From assembly GCA_009841635.1 (NCBI GenBank), contig VXLJ01000009.1, positions 18,812 to 82,811 on the forward strand: 64,000 nt of DNA. Direction: 5' to 3'. The translations under genes were made by a program, and so were the position numbers. This document shows, in pieces, positions 50,788 through 60,014 of this stretch. The notes beneath the pieces were generated by a model. The model ran no database searches, had not been told where the DNA came from, and saw only the letters and a program-made list of their open reading frames with translations. This DNA is from Gammaproteobacteria bacterium. Its GTDB lineage: Bacteria > Pseudomonadota > Gammaproteobacteria > Pseudomonadales > Azotimanducaceae. The first letter of the stretch is position 1. Each line of letters opens with the position of its first letter.

Positions 50788-52016
50788 GTCGTTGCCTGAA
50801 AAGCTCGTTCAAAGTCCTCTAGTAAATCGTCCACATCTTCAATCCCTGTTGAAATGCGAATGAGTGAGTCATCTATGCCCATGCTCGCACGTCGCTCAGG
50901 ACCCATTTCGAAATAGATCGTGTGCGCCACGGGAATCGCCAGCGTTCTCGTGTCACCGAGATTGCTGGACTTGATCACGATCTGCATGGCATTCATGAAC
51001 TCAAAAGGGTCGATGCCATCATGAAGTTCAAATGAGAAAATCGCACCGGGATGCTTGAAAAGTCGTTTCGTACGCTCAAATTCGGGATGGTGCGCTAAAC
51101 CGGGATAGTAAACAGTCTTGCATCTCGGATGCGCTATGAGGTAATCGCATAACCGTTGCGCGTTTTCGCACTGCTTTTCGATGCGGAGCGCAAGTGTTTC
51201 TGCCCCCAATGCGATGCGATTAGCCGCCTCGGCGTCCAATGTGCCACCAAAGTCACGTAAGCCTTTCTTCCGAATCTGCGTGATTCCCCATTTCCTAGGA
51301 TCGCCTTTTTGATAGGTGTCATAGATGTTGCCGAACGACTGCCAGTCGTAGCGACCGGTGTCGGTGATAGCGCCGCCAAGTACATTGCCGTGCCCACCGA
51401 TGTACTTTGTCAGGCTGTGGATCACGATGTCTGCGTCGGAATCGATTGGCTGGTACAAAAAAGGTGTCGTCATCGTGTTATCAACGACATAAATCAGGTT
51501 GTGTTGCTGGCATACATTTGCGATGCCTTCTAGATCGGCGACTTGGGTGCGTGGGTTGGCGATGGTTTCGACGAATACCAGTTTTGTGTCATCGCGAATG
51601 GCGGCTGCGACGTGTTCAGCGCGTGTCGCATCGACAAATGAAACTTCGAGTCCGTGCGCGGTGAAGCTATTGAAGAGACTATTGGTGTTGCCGAACAAAA
51701 AGGAACTTGATACGAAATGGTCGCCACGCCGCAATAGAGCGAACAACAGGGTGCCAATCGCGGCCATACCCGTAGAAAAGCAGACGGTTTCAAACCCCCG
51801 CTCCATGTCATTGATCTGTTTTTCGAGGGCTGCTACGGTTGGATTGACTTGCCGTCCGTAGGAATAGCCTTTATGTGTGCCTTGAAATACGCCTGCCAGG
51901 TCGCGCGCATCGGCATATCCGTAGGCTACGGATCCATGCACAGGTTTGTGCAATGAACCGTGTTCTATCGCATCTTGCCGATCCGAGTGCAGGATCCGTG
52001 TCGTGAAGCCAACCAT
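50784..52016 (-). CDS. Cys/Met-metabolism PLP-dependent enzyme (O-acylhomoserine sulfhydrylase / gamma-synthase type)
   Basis: 410 residues from the ATG at 52016. A more upstream in-frame start at 52082 would overlap the Nudix gene and adds a non-conserved leader. Features: HKPVHGSVAYGYADA, TGMAAIGTLLFAL, and VVDNTMTTPFLYQPI, with the PLP-lysine in HSLTKYIGGHGN. The C-terminus has HTIYFEMGPERRASMGI and a DSLIRISTGIED segment typical of the family. Members include MetB, MetZ, MetY and methionine gamma-lyase; the exact reaction cannot be fixed. It may connect to the MetR-like regulator at 27.5 kb, but that is only suggestive. Confidence 0.87.
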   Translation of the reverse strand: MVGFTTRILHSDRQDAIEHGSLHKPVHGSVAYGYADARDLAGVFQGTHKGYSYGRQVNPTVAALEKQINDMERGFETVCFSTGMAAIGTLLFALLRRGDHFVSSSFLFGNTNSLFNSFTAHGLEVSFVDATRAEHVAAAIRDDTKLVFVETIANPRTQVADLEGIANVCQQHNLIYVVDNTMTTPFLYQPIDSDADIVIHSLTKYIGGHGNVLGGAITDTGRYDWQSFGNIYDTYQKGDPRKWGITQIRKKGLRDFGGTLDAEAANRIALGAETLALRIEKQCENAQRLCDYLIAHPRCKTVYYPGLAHHPEFERTKRLFKHPGAIFSFELHDGIDPFEFMNAMQIVIKSSNLGDTRTLAIPVAHTIYFEMGPERRASMGIDDSLIRISTGIEDVDDLLEDFERAFQATT

Positions 52017-52033
52017 GGTGGTAAAGGCAGGAA

Positions 52034-52666
52034 TTACAAGCGCGTAAATGTAGCAAACGCGGGCGTAAAAGGACGCTCCCACAGCCTAAATACGCGGGAT
52101 AAAGCAGATAACGCGAGGGCGTGGCGTAGTGAACCATCATTGATGGCGGCCTGCAGTTGTTCTAGATTACAGAGTTCGAGTTGGATGGCTTCGCCAGCGC
52201 CTAGCTCCATTTCGCCGACTCGATAAGCGTTGGCGGCGAGAAAATGGTGGCATAGATGGGGGTGAAAAGCAGGATTAGGTTCGACCGCGCCTAAGTAGGT
52301 CCAGTCGTCGCTTGTATAGCCCGTTTCTTCGAGCAATTCGCGTTTCGCCGCTTCAAGCGGCGTTTCGCCTTCATCGACCATGCCGCCTGGCGTTTCCAAG
52401 GTGCAAGCTTCGATACCAAAGCGATACTGGCGGACCATGACAGATTCGTTGTCCGGTGTCACGGCGACGATATTGATCCAATCGACGCTTTCTAGCACCA
52501 AACGTTTCATGATGGCTTTCGACGTGGGATGCTCGAGCCAATCGTGTCGGACCCTAAGGATGTTCAAGTCTTCGCCGGCTTCGGATCGAATTTTGCGCCA
52601 CGTTAATGCAGCGTCGCCGCTAGTGGCATCCTGTTCAGAAGAAATCGTGCAATCCTTCTCTCGCAC
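52034..52666 (-). CDS. Nudix hydrolase (ADP-ribose pyrophosphatase-like)
   Basis: 210 residues with a complete Nudix box starting at [18 protein letters not shown] and continuing LEETGY. The preceding TPGG and the N-terminal [20 protein letters not shown] region fit the ADP-ribose pyrophosphatase (NudF-like) group. It hydrolyses nucleoside diphosphate derivatives with Mg2+. It is followed 17 bases later by the PLP-enzyme gene. Confidence 0.88.
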   Translation of the reverse strand: MREKDCTISSEQDATSGDAALTWRKIRSEAGEDLNILRVRHDWLEHPTSKAIMKRLVLESVDWINIVAVTPDNESVMVRQYRFGIEACTLETPGGMVDEGETPLEAAKRELLEETGYTSDDWTYLGAVEPNPAFHPHLCHHFLAANAYRVGEMELGAGEAIQLELCNLEQLQAAINDGSLRHALALSALSRVFRLWERPFTPAFATFTRL

Positions 52667-52690
52667 CGAGCGAGCAAGCTTACTTTGGTG

Positions 52691-53779
52691 TTAGTAACCT
52701 GTTAGCTCTAAATAGCCTGAACCTACTTGTTGTTCCGCGACATGAACGAAAACCACGCCTTCCCAGTATGCTAGCGATGTCGACATTAATTGGTCGTCAA
52801 ACGCCGCCTCGATCTTCAGTGGTTCACCATCCAACTCCAAATGCCATGCTACCGGCCAACTACCCCAATGCCGTCGAGGTTCGAGCGACCATCGGTTGGT
52901 GTCAAGGCGTTCGCGCGTCCCGTCTGCCTTGACTAGCATGCCAACAGGCATGAGCGGTATTTCATCGCTCTTAGGAGTCAGGTTAAAGAAGACCAAGTCT
53001 CGACCATCTTCTAGATGTAATGCGAGCCAATGCCAACCTTGGTAGTTGGCATCAATGACGCCAGTGCTCCATTCGCGATCGAGCCAAGCGTCTCCGCTGA
53101 CGTTGAAGCTGCCTTTGGGTGTAGCTAACGTACCAGCGGTTTGTATGCGGGGAATTGAGTAGTAATAGCTTGCGTTTGTAGGTGATTTTTTCGACAAACC
53201 TGATTCACCGTGTGGAACGGGTGGTTTGGTGGCAATCAGTGTCAAGTCCAATGCAAATTGCTCTTCTTTGACGCGTAGTTCGAGCGGCGTCAAGTCAGTC
53301 GGGTGGGAGCTTGACATGGACCAATCCTCTAAAAAAGCGCGAAATGGTTCAAGTTCCACACCTGCAAGTTGTGGATGGCCGCGCGAGAAGCGCTCGAACG
53401 AAGTGTGCTCATGACCTTGAATATCGGCAATTGCGAAATGCGCCATGAAAAGCTGGCCGCTTTGCCAGTCGCTTGCTTGCTTTCCGTTTGGCGTCAGCGC
53501 TTGCCTAAAAAGGGTGAACTGAAAGCCGAAGGATCTGTCATTCGCATCGCTCACGATGCCAACCACGTACCACCACTCCGTTTGGAAATCCAGATGTGCG
53601 CCGTGATCCCGTGGAAATTCCAAGGTAACTGGCTGGTCAGCTTTTTGAAATCCTTCGATTGCAGGATTTTCGTATAACGCAGTTAAGGTCAGAGGACCCG
53701 AATCTTGCGCGCCGCGACATGCGCTCAGCAGGGCTAGCGCAGTGCAAATTAGCAGCAGCTTTTTAAGTGACACTGACAA
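52691..53779 (-). CDS. AttH/CrtC-like lipocalin-domain lipoprotein
   Basis: 362 residues with a lipoprotein signal: hydrophobic core LLLICTALALL and lipobox LLSAC. The CrtC/AttH-type lipocalin double barrel follows, with HLDFQTEWWYVVGIV, GFQFTLFRQAL, the tract LDREWSTGVIDANYQGWHWL and HWGSWPVAWHLEL. These proteins work with FtsX-type ABC permeases (AttEFGH); their substrate is unclear, perhaps a hydrophobic compound. The start overlaps the permease gene by 17 bases, so the protein is the third member of the operon. The cell location is the periplasmic face of a membrane. Confidence 0.88.
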   Translation of the reverse strand: MSVSLKKLLLICTALALLSACRGAQDSGPLTLTALYENPAIEGFQKADQPVTLEFPRDHGAHLDFQTEWWYVVGIVSDANDRSFGFQFTLFRQALTPNGKQASDWQSGQLFMAHFAIADIQGHEHTSFERFSRGHPQLAGVELEPFRAFLEDWSMSSSHPTDLTPLELRVKEEQFALDLTLIATKPPVPHGESGLSKKSPTNASYYYSIPRIQTAGTLATPKGSFNVSGDAWLDREWSTGVIDANYQGWHWLALHLEDGRDLVFFNLTPKSDEIPLMPVGMLVKADGTRERLDTNRWSLEPRRHWGSWPVAWHLELDGEPLKIEAAFDDQLMSTSLAYWEGVVFVHVAEQQVGSGYLELTGY

Positions 53780-56090
53780 TCGGTTGCGAGATCACGCGAT
53801 TCAATGTGCGACGCATAGGTTCTAATCCTGCAAGAATTGCCGCAGCGATGCCTAAAGAGCTAGGTAGTGCAATCGGCAGCCAAGTAAAAGTGAGGTCGAA
53901 TGTCCAGCCATAGGCTCGCGGGTTCACGTGGTAGCAGAGATTCCACGCAATCGCAAAACTCAACGGCAACGCCACAACGACCGCAAACAAACCTATCAGG
54001 CCGTTCTGTACGACGGCGTGAAGTTGCAGCTTGGGTCGCGAAAATCCCATCATGGTTAGCAAGCGCATCTCGCGAAGTCGCTTTGCCTGTAGGCCAAACA
54101 GCGCGGAGGCCATACCAATCACTGCTACAAATATTGCGACGTTCACCATGATTTGCGCCGTCGCAAAACTTGCGTCAAAAATCCTAATCGCTTGTTCGCG
54201 TATTTCGTTGGAATTCACGATTTGAGCAGCGGGATGACGCGAAGCAATCGCCAGTCGAACTGCCTGTGGATCCGAAGCATCCACGCTATAGCGATCAGCT
54301 ACCAAGTTGTCGAGCTCAACAGCATCGCTTGGTACGACGATGCGACTATTTGGCTCCCCGTAATCCTTGAATATGTGCAAGATCGGCAAGGCATCGACAG
54401 CGATATCAAGCAATACCAGGTCGCCAGTACTTAGCTCATGGCGTCGGGCAGCTCTTTCGTTCACGAGCACGCCGACTTTGGCAGTGCCTGGGTAGCCATA
54501 ACGTTTCCGTTCAAAGGCGTCGAGTTCTGCCGCAACGACCTGAACAGGTATGCCATTCATTCGCGTCTCGCCGCGGTAGTAGCTTCGCACCCCAAGCACG
54601 TCGTCTCGGTTTTTAAGCGCTTCGATATCAAGTCCAGCTGCGTTTGACACATGAAGATCACTCGCGAGACGTTGGTCGAGAAGGCCGATAAACTCCCCGC
54701 GAAAACTCACCAACATCAGGCCAATGCCGATTGCCGTTGCCACTGCGATCGAGAGTGCATTGAGCGCTAGCCGAATATCTTGAATGGTCTCTACGGTGTT
54801 GCGCAAATCCATTCTCAAAACTAGCAAGTTGGTTTGAAGCTGGCGAATCCCCACAAGTGCGCCACGCACTGCAAGCGGTGTGACGCAGAAAACGCTGAGA
54901 ATGCAAAAACAGACGCTCAGCAAAGACGCACCGAGCAAACCACTGTCTTCATGCAGACCATACAAGAGACCGACTAGTGCGAGGCCTGACGCGGCCCAGC
55001 TAACAAGCGACGAATTACTGCCTTCGTTTCGATTTACCGCCAAACCAACGATGACGGTGGTTGCGAACCCGAGTCCAGTTGCTTTCGCGATGCCAACAGC
55101 GCTCATCTCACGCCATGTAGCCAGAGGATTTGTATCGAAGATGACACCAAGTAAAGCTACGCTGAACAAGACGCCTAGCACGCATCCTAAAACGCCAAAT
55201 GAAGTGCACTGGATGCTTACCAAGACGCGTTGCATGAGTTCACTGCAGCCCATGCTGTCGAGCAACTCGGCTTGTCGTGTGCGTTGCCTTATATTGCTTT
55301 GCGTGGCTTGAAATACGATGAAACCAGCGACTAACAAAGTCAATAGGCTGAGCATGCCGAGGTTGAATACGATGGCATCGCCTAGCTCTTGAGACGGATT
55401 CCACCAGGTAAATGGCAACACGGTGTAGTTACTTAGCGTAAATCCAGTAGCAGTGCTTCGCGCCGCTGCGCTCAATCCCGGTACAAGGTTGTCCCACCAA
55501 GGTCGCCTGACATTTTGGGTGCGTAGCCAGACCGCGTTGATTTCGCCTGTTTTCGCTAGTAATCGTTGCGCAGAAGGCAGATCTGCCAACAAGCGCGGTG
55601 ACGAGCCCTCAGAATGATTCAGCACAAGCGCACCATGAACTAAATCGTTCTTGCGCAAATTGCCGCCGATGGCGACAACACTAAATTGAGTCATGAAGCG
55701 CGGGTCAGCTTGCACGGCCGCAATTTCCATGGTCCTGGTTGGCAAGGTTGCAGCGGGGTCGTAGCCAAGTACGTCATACACCGTACCGTTTACGTTCACC
55801 AGCCCTTCGACAACCGGGACCATGTGGGTGACGTCAGGGAATGAGCCAGCGCGCCAACGCCGCCGCAACTCAAAATACTCGCGCTCCGTTTGGGTTGGCA
55901 AATAAACGATGTAGTCATATGCGCCCTGTGGACCGTTTGCCTCAAACCGCTCGACGATTGACGTACTCAATTCGTGAATGACCAGCACGCTCATCACGCC
56001 GATACTCAGGCTCAAAGTCACAAAAAAAGTGTTGAGCGGATTGCGCTTCAGGTCGCGCAGTTCGCTTTTAAGGAGCAAGGAGCCAAGCAT
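53763..56090 (-). CDS. FtsX-like ABC transporter permease (AttF/G type)
   Basis: 775 residues with two FtsX-like blocks: an N-terminal TM near residues 17-37, a long periplasmic part, a TM cluster around residues 245-420 (with a second periplasmic segment after about 460) and three more TM segments at the C-terminus. This is the MacB/LolC-like fold with duplicated modules. It pairs with the ATPase at 56142-56801 and the lipocalin-type lipoprotein. It is predicted to move a lipid-like substrate or exert force at the membrane. Confidence 0.9.
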   Translation of the reverse strand: MLGSLLLKSELRDLKRNPLNTFFVTLSLSIGVMSVLVIHELSTSIVERFEANGPQGAYDYIVYLPTQTEREYFELRRRWRAGSFPDVTHMVPVVEGLVNVNGTVYDVLGYDPAATLPTRTMEIAAVQADPRFMTQFSVVAIGGNLRKNDLVHGALVLNHSEGSSPRLLADLPSAQRLLAKTGEINAVWLRTQNVRRPWWDNLVPGLSAAARSTATGFTLSNYTVLPFTWWNPSQELGDAIVFNLGMLSLLTLLVAGFIVFQATQSNIRQRTRQAELLDSMGCSELMQRVLVSIQCTSFGVLGCVLGVLFSVALLGVIFDTNPLATWREMSAVGIAKATGLGFATTVIVGLAVNRNEGSNSSLVSWAASGLALVGLLYGLHEDSGLLGASLLSVCFCILSVFCVTPLAVRGALVGIRQLQTNLLVLRMDLRNTVETIQDIRLALNALSIAVATAIGIGLMLVSFRGEFIGLLDQRLASDLHVSNAAGLDIEALKNRDDVLGVRSYYRGETRMNGIPVQVVAAELDAFERKRYGYPGTAKVGVLVNERAARRHELSTGDLVLLDIAVDALPILHIFKDYGEPNSRIVVPSDAVELDNLVADRYSVDASDPQAVRLAIASRHPAAQIVNSNEIREQAIRIFDASFATAQIMVNVAIFVAVIGMASALFGLQAKRLREMRLLTMMGFSRPKLQLHAVVQNGLIGLFAVVVALPLSFAIAWNLCYHVNPRAYGWTFDLTFTWLPIALPSSLGIAAAILAGLEPMRRTLNRVISQPIVSVT

Positions 56091-56141
56091 GAGGTAGCGG
56101 CTATTCAGCTGGATCGAATGAGGCTGTTGCTGTCTGCTGAA

Positions 56142-56801
56142 CTAGCTGGCAAGCGTTAGGACGTGATTGCAGCGTTCGCTCACGCGTTCGTCGTGAGATG
56201 CAACGATGAGCGTTGCATTGGACCGATTAGTTTCTTCCCATAGCAAATCAATCACCGCTAGTCCGGTTTCTTGATCGAGATTCCCAGTCGGTTCGTCTGC
56301 GAGTATCACGCTCGGGTTATGCGCGAAAGCTCGCGCGACGGCTAGTCGTTGTTGTTCACCGCCAGATAGTTCTTCTGGAAAGGCATGGCGGCGATCGGCC
56401 AAGCCAAGCGCGAGCAAGCGCGCTTCGGCCGCTTCATGCAGATCTTGCTGCTTCGTAAGTTCAAGCGGCAACAACACATTTTCCAGCGCGGTTAAGGTGG
56501 GAATGAGATTGAAAAATTGATAAATAAAACCAATTCGATGGGCTCTAAATGCGCGCAGGTCTTTTACAGATGCGCTGGTTAGATCGAGTGCTTCGCCCTT
56601 GGCGATATACCGGATCGTTCCCTCATTAGCGTTTATGAGCCCACATAAAAGGCTGAGTAGGGTGCTCTTACCAGAACCACTCGGGCCGACGATGCAGTTG
56701 AATTGGTGACTGGAAAAATCGTGTGAGAGGTTGCGAAAAATCCAGCGTTGTACGTCGCCGTCCTGATAGAACTTCGCAACGTTTTCTAGGACGAACACCA
56801 A
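56142..56801 (-). CDS. ABC transporter ATPase of the LolD/MacB family (AttE type)
   Basis: 219 residues: Walker [10 protein letters not shown]-loop [23 protein letters not shown], signature LSGGEQQR, Walker [14 protein letters not shown]-loop ASHDE. This is the standard FtsX-partner ATPase. It starts 16 bases inside the end of the Nudix gene and is followed 51 bases later by the permease. Confidence 0.93.
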   Translation of the reverse strand: MVFVLENVAKFYQDGDVQRWIFRNLSHDFSSHQFNCIVGPSGSGKSTLLSLLCGLINANEGTIRYIAKGEALDLTSASVKDLRAFRAHRIGFIYQFFNLIPTLTALENVLLPLELTKQQDLHEAAEARLLALGLADRRHAFPEELSGGEQQRLAVARAFAHNPSVILADEPTGNLDQETGLAVIDLLWEETNRSNATLIVASHDERVSERCNHVLTLAS

Positions 56802-57532
56802 GTGCCAACGTAGTACTGCATGCCTTGTTTGTGCAATGCCTCAGTGACGGGAATTCGATGCGAACCTCGCTGAACAGTGGCCATCAAGCTTTCCACATCG
56901 TCATAACTCGCGATCATGCGGAGCGTCGTTAATGTTGGCATGATCATTTGCCAGTTTTTCTCAGCGTAATGCTGCAAAGCTTCGGCAGGCGTTTGCCAGC
57001 CGCCAGCGACAGTCTCACCGGCGTAGTTTTGCGCGCTTTGAGTTTCAGGCACGCGTGCGATGAAAAAACGGGTATCAAAACGGGCCGGTGCAAACTCTGG
57101 GGTGATCCAATGGCTGAAATAGAGCACGGCATCGTCTTGAAATCGAAGCGTTGAGCGTTCGAAATAGTCTTTAAAACTCACCCGCTGATTCAGTACATCG
57201 GCGCGAAAGCGTTGTTGTTCCTTGGCATCCAACGGCCCGTCTTGGGTTTCCGCATAAAGGACGCCACACTCTTCGAAGCACTCACGCAAGGCCGCAGCCT
57301 TGAATTTCGGTGCGGGATGATTCGCAGACTGCGGTGGTGCAAGATGATCACCTAAAAATGCGTCATCGGCATCGACTTTGCCACCTGGAAACACATGCAG
57401 ATCAGGAAAAACACCGCGGCCCGGCCGCTGCAGCATAAACACTTCAGGTCCGTGCGAACCGTTACGCATAACTAGGACAGAAGCTGCTTCGCGTATGACC
57501 TTGTTTGGTTTCTCAGATTGCATTGGTGGCAT
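56786..57532 (-). CDS. Nudix hydrolase of the NUDT19/acyl-CoA type
   Basis: 248 residues. The N-terminal part EAASVLVMRNGSHGPEVFMLQRPGRGVFPDLHVFPGG leads to a modified Nudix box whose end is AALRECFEECGVLYA, as in NUDT7/NUDT19-like coenzyme A diphosphatases. The insertion between the GG and the REC helix is longer than in the standard box. Its stop overlaps the ATPase gene. CoA or acyl-CoA hydrolysis is likely from the family. Confidence 0.83.
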   Translation of the reverse strand: MPPMQSEKPNKVIREAASVLVMRNGSHGPEVFMLQRPGRGVFPDLHVFPGGKVDADDAFLGDHLAPPQSANHPAPKFKAAALRECFEECGVLYAETQDGPLDAKEQQRFRADVLNQRVSFKDYFERSTLRFQDDAVLYFSHWITPEFAPARFDTRFFIARVPETQSAQNYAGETVAGGWQTPAEALQHYAEKNWQMIMPTLTTLRMIASYDDVESLMATVQRGSHRIPVTEALHKQGMQYYVGTWCSS

Positions 57533-57744
57533 GCGGCCTTGCTAAGTTTTCCGGATGCAATTGTGAGTGCTAATTTTCAAGAATATAGATGTCTTGCGCG
57601 TTTGATTGTTCGAATTTATACAGGTCTTTTAAATTTTGTCGTCGTTGTGAGAACTGTGCGGTCATCCCTCCGTTCAAGCTAACGGTTTCGTGCTGAATGC
57701 TGACGTTTAGAGAGTTTTATGCCGTATAGGTTAGGCTCAACTCG

Positions 57745-59256
57745 TCATGTGGCCAATTGGTTGCCACTCACTTTGGCCAATGCGGCAATATGTCCCGGCA
57801 CGACGAATTTTTCGATGGTTTCAAACATCAGTTCTACCACAATCGCCATGAGTGCTGCTGCACCCGCACCGATTACGATCAGGCGGGTGTCATCGAGTTG
57901 CAGTCCTTGAAAAATCAAATCGCCTAAGCCACCGCCGCCTATGAACGCTGCCAGCGTGGCTGTGCCAATACAAATGATGGCCGATATGCGAATCCCAGCC
58001 AATATGGCAGGCAAAGAAAGCGGAATTTGAATATATCGCAGCGTCTGACCGCGGGTGTAACCCATGCCATCCGCAACTTGAACCAGAATAGGGTCTACCG
58101 TCGTCAACGCTGTTACGGTTGTCCGAATGATGGGAAGCAAAGAGTACAGGAATAGCGCGACAATGGCGGGTAACTTACCGATGCCGAAGAGTGGCACCAT
58201 CAACGCGAGCAGCGCGAGCGACGGGATTGTTTGGAGTAATCCTGCGCCGTAGGCAATAGCTTTCGACAACGAGGGCTGTGAATATACCGCGATTGAGATG
58301 GTCAACGCGATGGTGGTAGCTGCGAGTAAAGCCACAGCTGCTAGGAAAAGATGCTCAAGGGTGCGATCTATGAGTTTGTCGCCAATGGTTTCAGCTACAT
58401 AGTTGGATTTGACGTTGAGGGTCGCGAGAAAATTCCGCGCGACGGTGGCGGCAGGTTGCTGCTCGATATGAACCTGGTAGTTCAAATTTGCCATGGCAGC
58501 GTCAGTCAGTGAGTTGGCAGCGACGTTCAGGAGCTGTTTCACCTCAACTGGCAGGTCGGCACGCACGAGCGGCAACGCAAGATATTTCGGGAAAAACTGT
58601 AGATCGTCTTCGAGCACTTTAAGATCGAAGTGCTCTATTTCAGCATCGGTCGTATAAAGATCGGTGACGTCGATTTCTTGCTCGACGATGGCTCGCAGTG
58701 CCAAGGCATGCTCAATACCGTCGGCATCTTGTGTCAAGCCATAGTGTCGTTTCAAGCTCGGATAACCATCCTCCCGTTCGAGAAACTCGTGAGAAAAATA
58801 AAACCGCAACTCAGGATGATCTCGTAATTCAGAAATCTTGGTTAGGTTGGTTTCTTTCGCTAAATCTTCATGGATACCGAAGGCGTAGGAGTTGTTGAAC
58901 CCTAGTGGTTCAAGGGTTTCGATCCCTTGTTCCGCAAGGTCGGCGCTGATCTCCTGCAAGCTCAAGGTTCGCGAGCTTTTAAGAATCACTTCTTGAATGG
59001 TCCCTGAGTACTCCACGTAGGCGTGCACCTCACCTGTTGCGAGCGCGTTGAAAACGATTTTGGTGCCGCCTAGATTCAGCTTGCGATCGACTTGGTAGCC
59101 AGCCGATTCCAGCGTTTGCGCGAGTACTTCGGCAAGAATGTGCTGTTCGGTATGCAATTTCGAACCGATGACATAGGTTTCGGTGCGCGAGCAACCTGCG
59201 ATGGCGACCACAAGCGCAAGCACCATAGCGAGTGCCCCAAGCAGCAGCGGCTTCAC
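57745..59256 (-). CDS. Fused substrate-binding protein and permease, glycine-betaine/choline (OpuB/OsmF) type
   Basis: 503 residues. The N-terminus is a lipoprotein-type signal (lipobox AIAGC at about residues 18-22). Residues about 27-285 are an OpuAC/ProX-type binding domain with VIGSKLHTEQHILAEVLAQ and LNLGGTKIVFNALATGEVHAYVEYSGT. From about residue 300 a permease domain with five or six TM helices follows, with the EAA-like loop ADGMGYTRGQTLRYIQIPLSLPAILAGIR. The binding domain is N-terminal, the reverse of the better known permease-then-binding order (OpuABC, ProWX). Its ATG overlaps the ATPase stop by 4 bases. Substrates are quaternary amines or related osmolytes. Confidence 0.9.
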   Translation of the reverse strand: MKPLLLGALAMVLALVVAIAGCSRTETYVIGSKLHTEQHILAEVLAQTLESAGYQVDRKLNLGGTKIVFNALATGEVHAYVEYSGTIQEVILKSSRTLSLQEISADLAEQGIETLEPLGFNNSYAFGIHEDLAKETNLTKISELRDHPELRFYFSHEFLEREDGYPSLKRHYGLTQDADGIEHALALRAIVEQEIDVTDLYTTDAEIEHFDLKVLEDDLQFFPKYLALPLVRADLPVEVKQLLNVAANSLTDAAMANLNYQVHIEQQPAATVARNFLATLNVKSNYVAETIGDKLIDRTLEHLFLAAVALLAATTIALTISIAVYSQPSLSKAIAYGAGLLQTIPSLALLALMVPLFGIGKLPAIVALFLYSLLPIIRTTVTALTTVDPILVQVADGMGYTRGQTLRYIQIPLSLPAILAGIRISAIICIGTATLAAFIGGGGLGDLIFQGLQLDDTRLIVIGAGAAALMAIVVELMFETIEKFVVPGHIAALAKVSGNQLAT

Positions 59257-60014
59257 GACGCGGTCGACACGAGATTCTTAAGAAATGTCGGTTCCGGATC
59301 GTCTAGGACGGCTTGGGTCGGACCTTTTTGCACGACCGCCCCCTCTGCAAGAACCAGTAAATACTGGGCTAGCCTAGCAGCTTCCTGAATGTCGTGGGTG
59401 ACGAGCACCGCACTAATCTGAAGCTGCTGCTGAAGAACTCGAAACGCATCTTGAATTTCACGTCGAGTAATGGCGTCAATGGCTGAAAACGGCTCGTCTA
59501 GGAGTAGCACCTGCGGCTCCAGCATCAAGGCGCGACACAAACTAACTCGGTGTTGTTGTCCACCCGAAAGTTCGTATGGGAACCGTGTTTTAAGTTCCTT
59601 GGCTAAATCGGTTAGCTCGAGCAGGTCATCAAGCCGCTTTGCGATCCGCTCATGCGGCCACCCTTCTAACTTCGCGAGCTTGGTTATGTTCTCGGCGACT
59701 GTCATATGCGGGAACAAGCCAGCGCCTTGCACTGCGTAGCCGATATTGCGGCGAAACGCGTATTGATCGTGATCTGGCACGGGCTCGCCAAGCACTTTAA
59801 CGGAGCCTTCATCAGGTGCGTACAAACCATTAATGAGGCGCAATATCGTGGTCTTCCCGCTGCCACTGGCACCTATGACTGCGGTTACTTCACCTGCTGG
59901 TAGTTCTGCGTCGACGTCCCGAAAAATCCATCGGTTCCCTAGTCGTTTACCTACCCCCGCCAAACGGGCGCAACATTCGATATCAGACCTCATAGGATTG
60001 GGCGATTTCGTCAA
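59253..60014 (-). CDS. ABC ATPase of the glycine-betaine/choline (OpuAA/OpuBA) type
   Basis: 253 residues: Walker A GASGSGKT, Q-loop VQGAGLFPHMTVAENI, signature LSGGQQHR, Walker B VLLLDEPFSAID, H-loop THDIQEAARLA. It lacks the C-terminal CBS domains of OpuAA, typical of the OpuBA/YehX group. The ATG at 60014 overlaps the end of sbcB by 32 bases; an ATG at 59993 would reduce this to 11 bases. Partner: the fused binding protein-permease. Confidence 0.9.
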   Translation of the reverse strand: MTKSPNPMRSDIECCARLAGVGKRLGNRWIFRDVDAELPAGEVTAVIGASGSGKTTILRLINGLYAPDEGSVKVLGEPVPDHDQYAFRRNIGYAVQGAGLFPHMTVAENITKLAKLEGWPHERIAKRLDDLLELTDLAKELKTRFPYELSGGQQHRVSLCRALMLEPQVLLLDEPFSAIDAITRREIQDAFRVLQQQLQISAVLVTHDIQEAARLAQYLLVLAEGAVVQKGPTQAVLDDPEPTFLKNLVSTAS

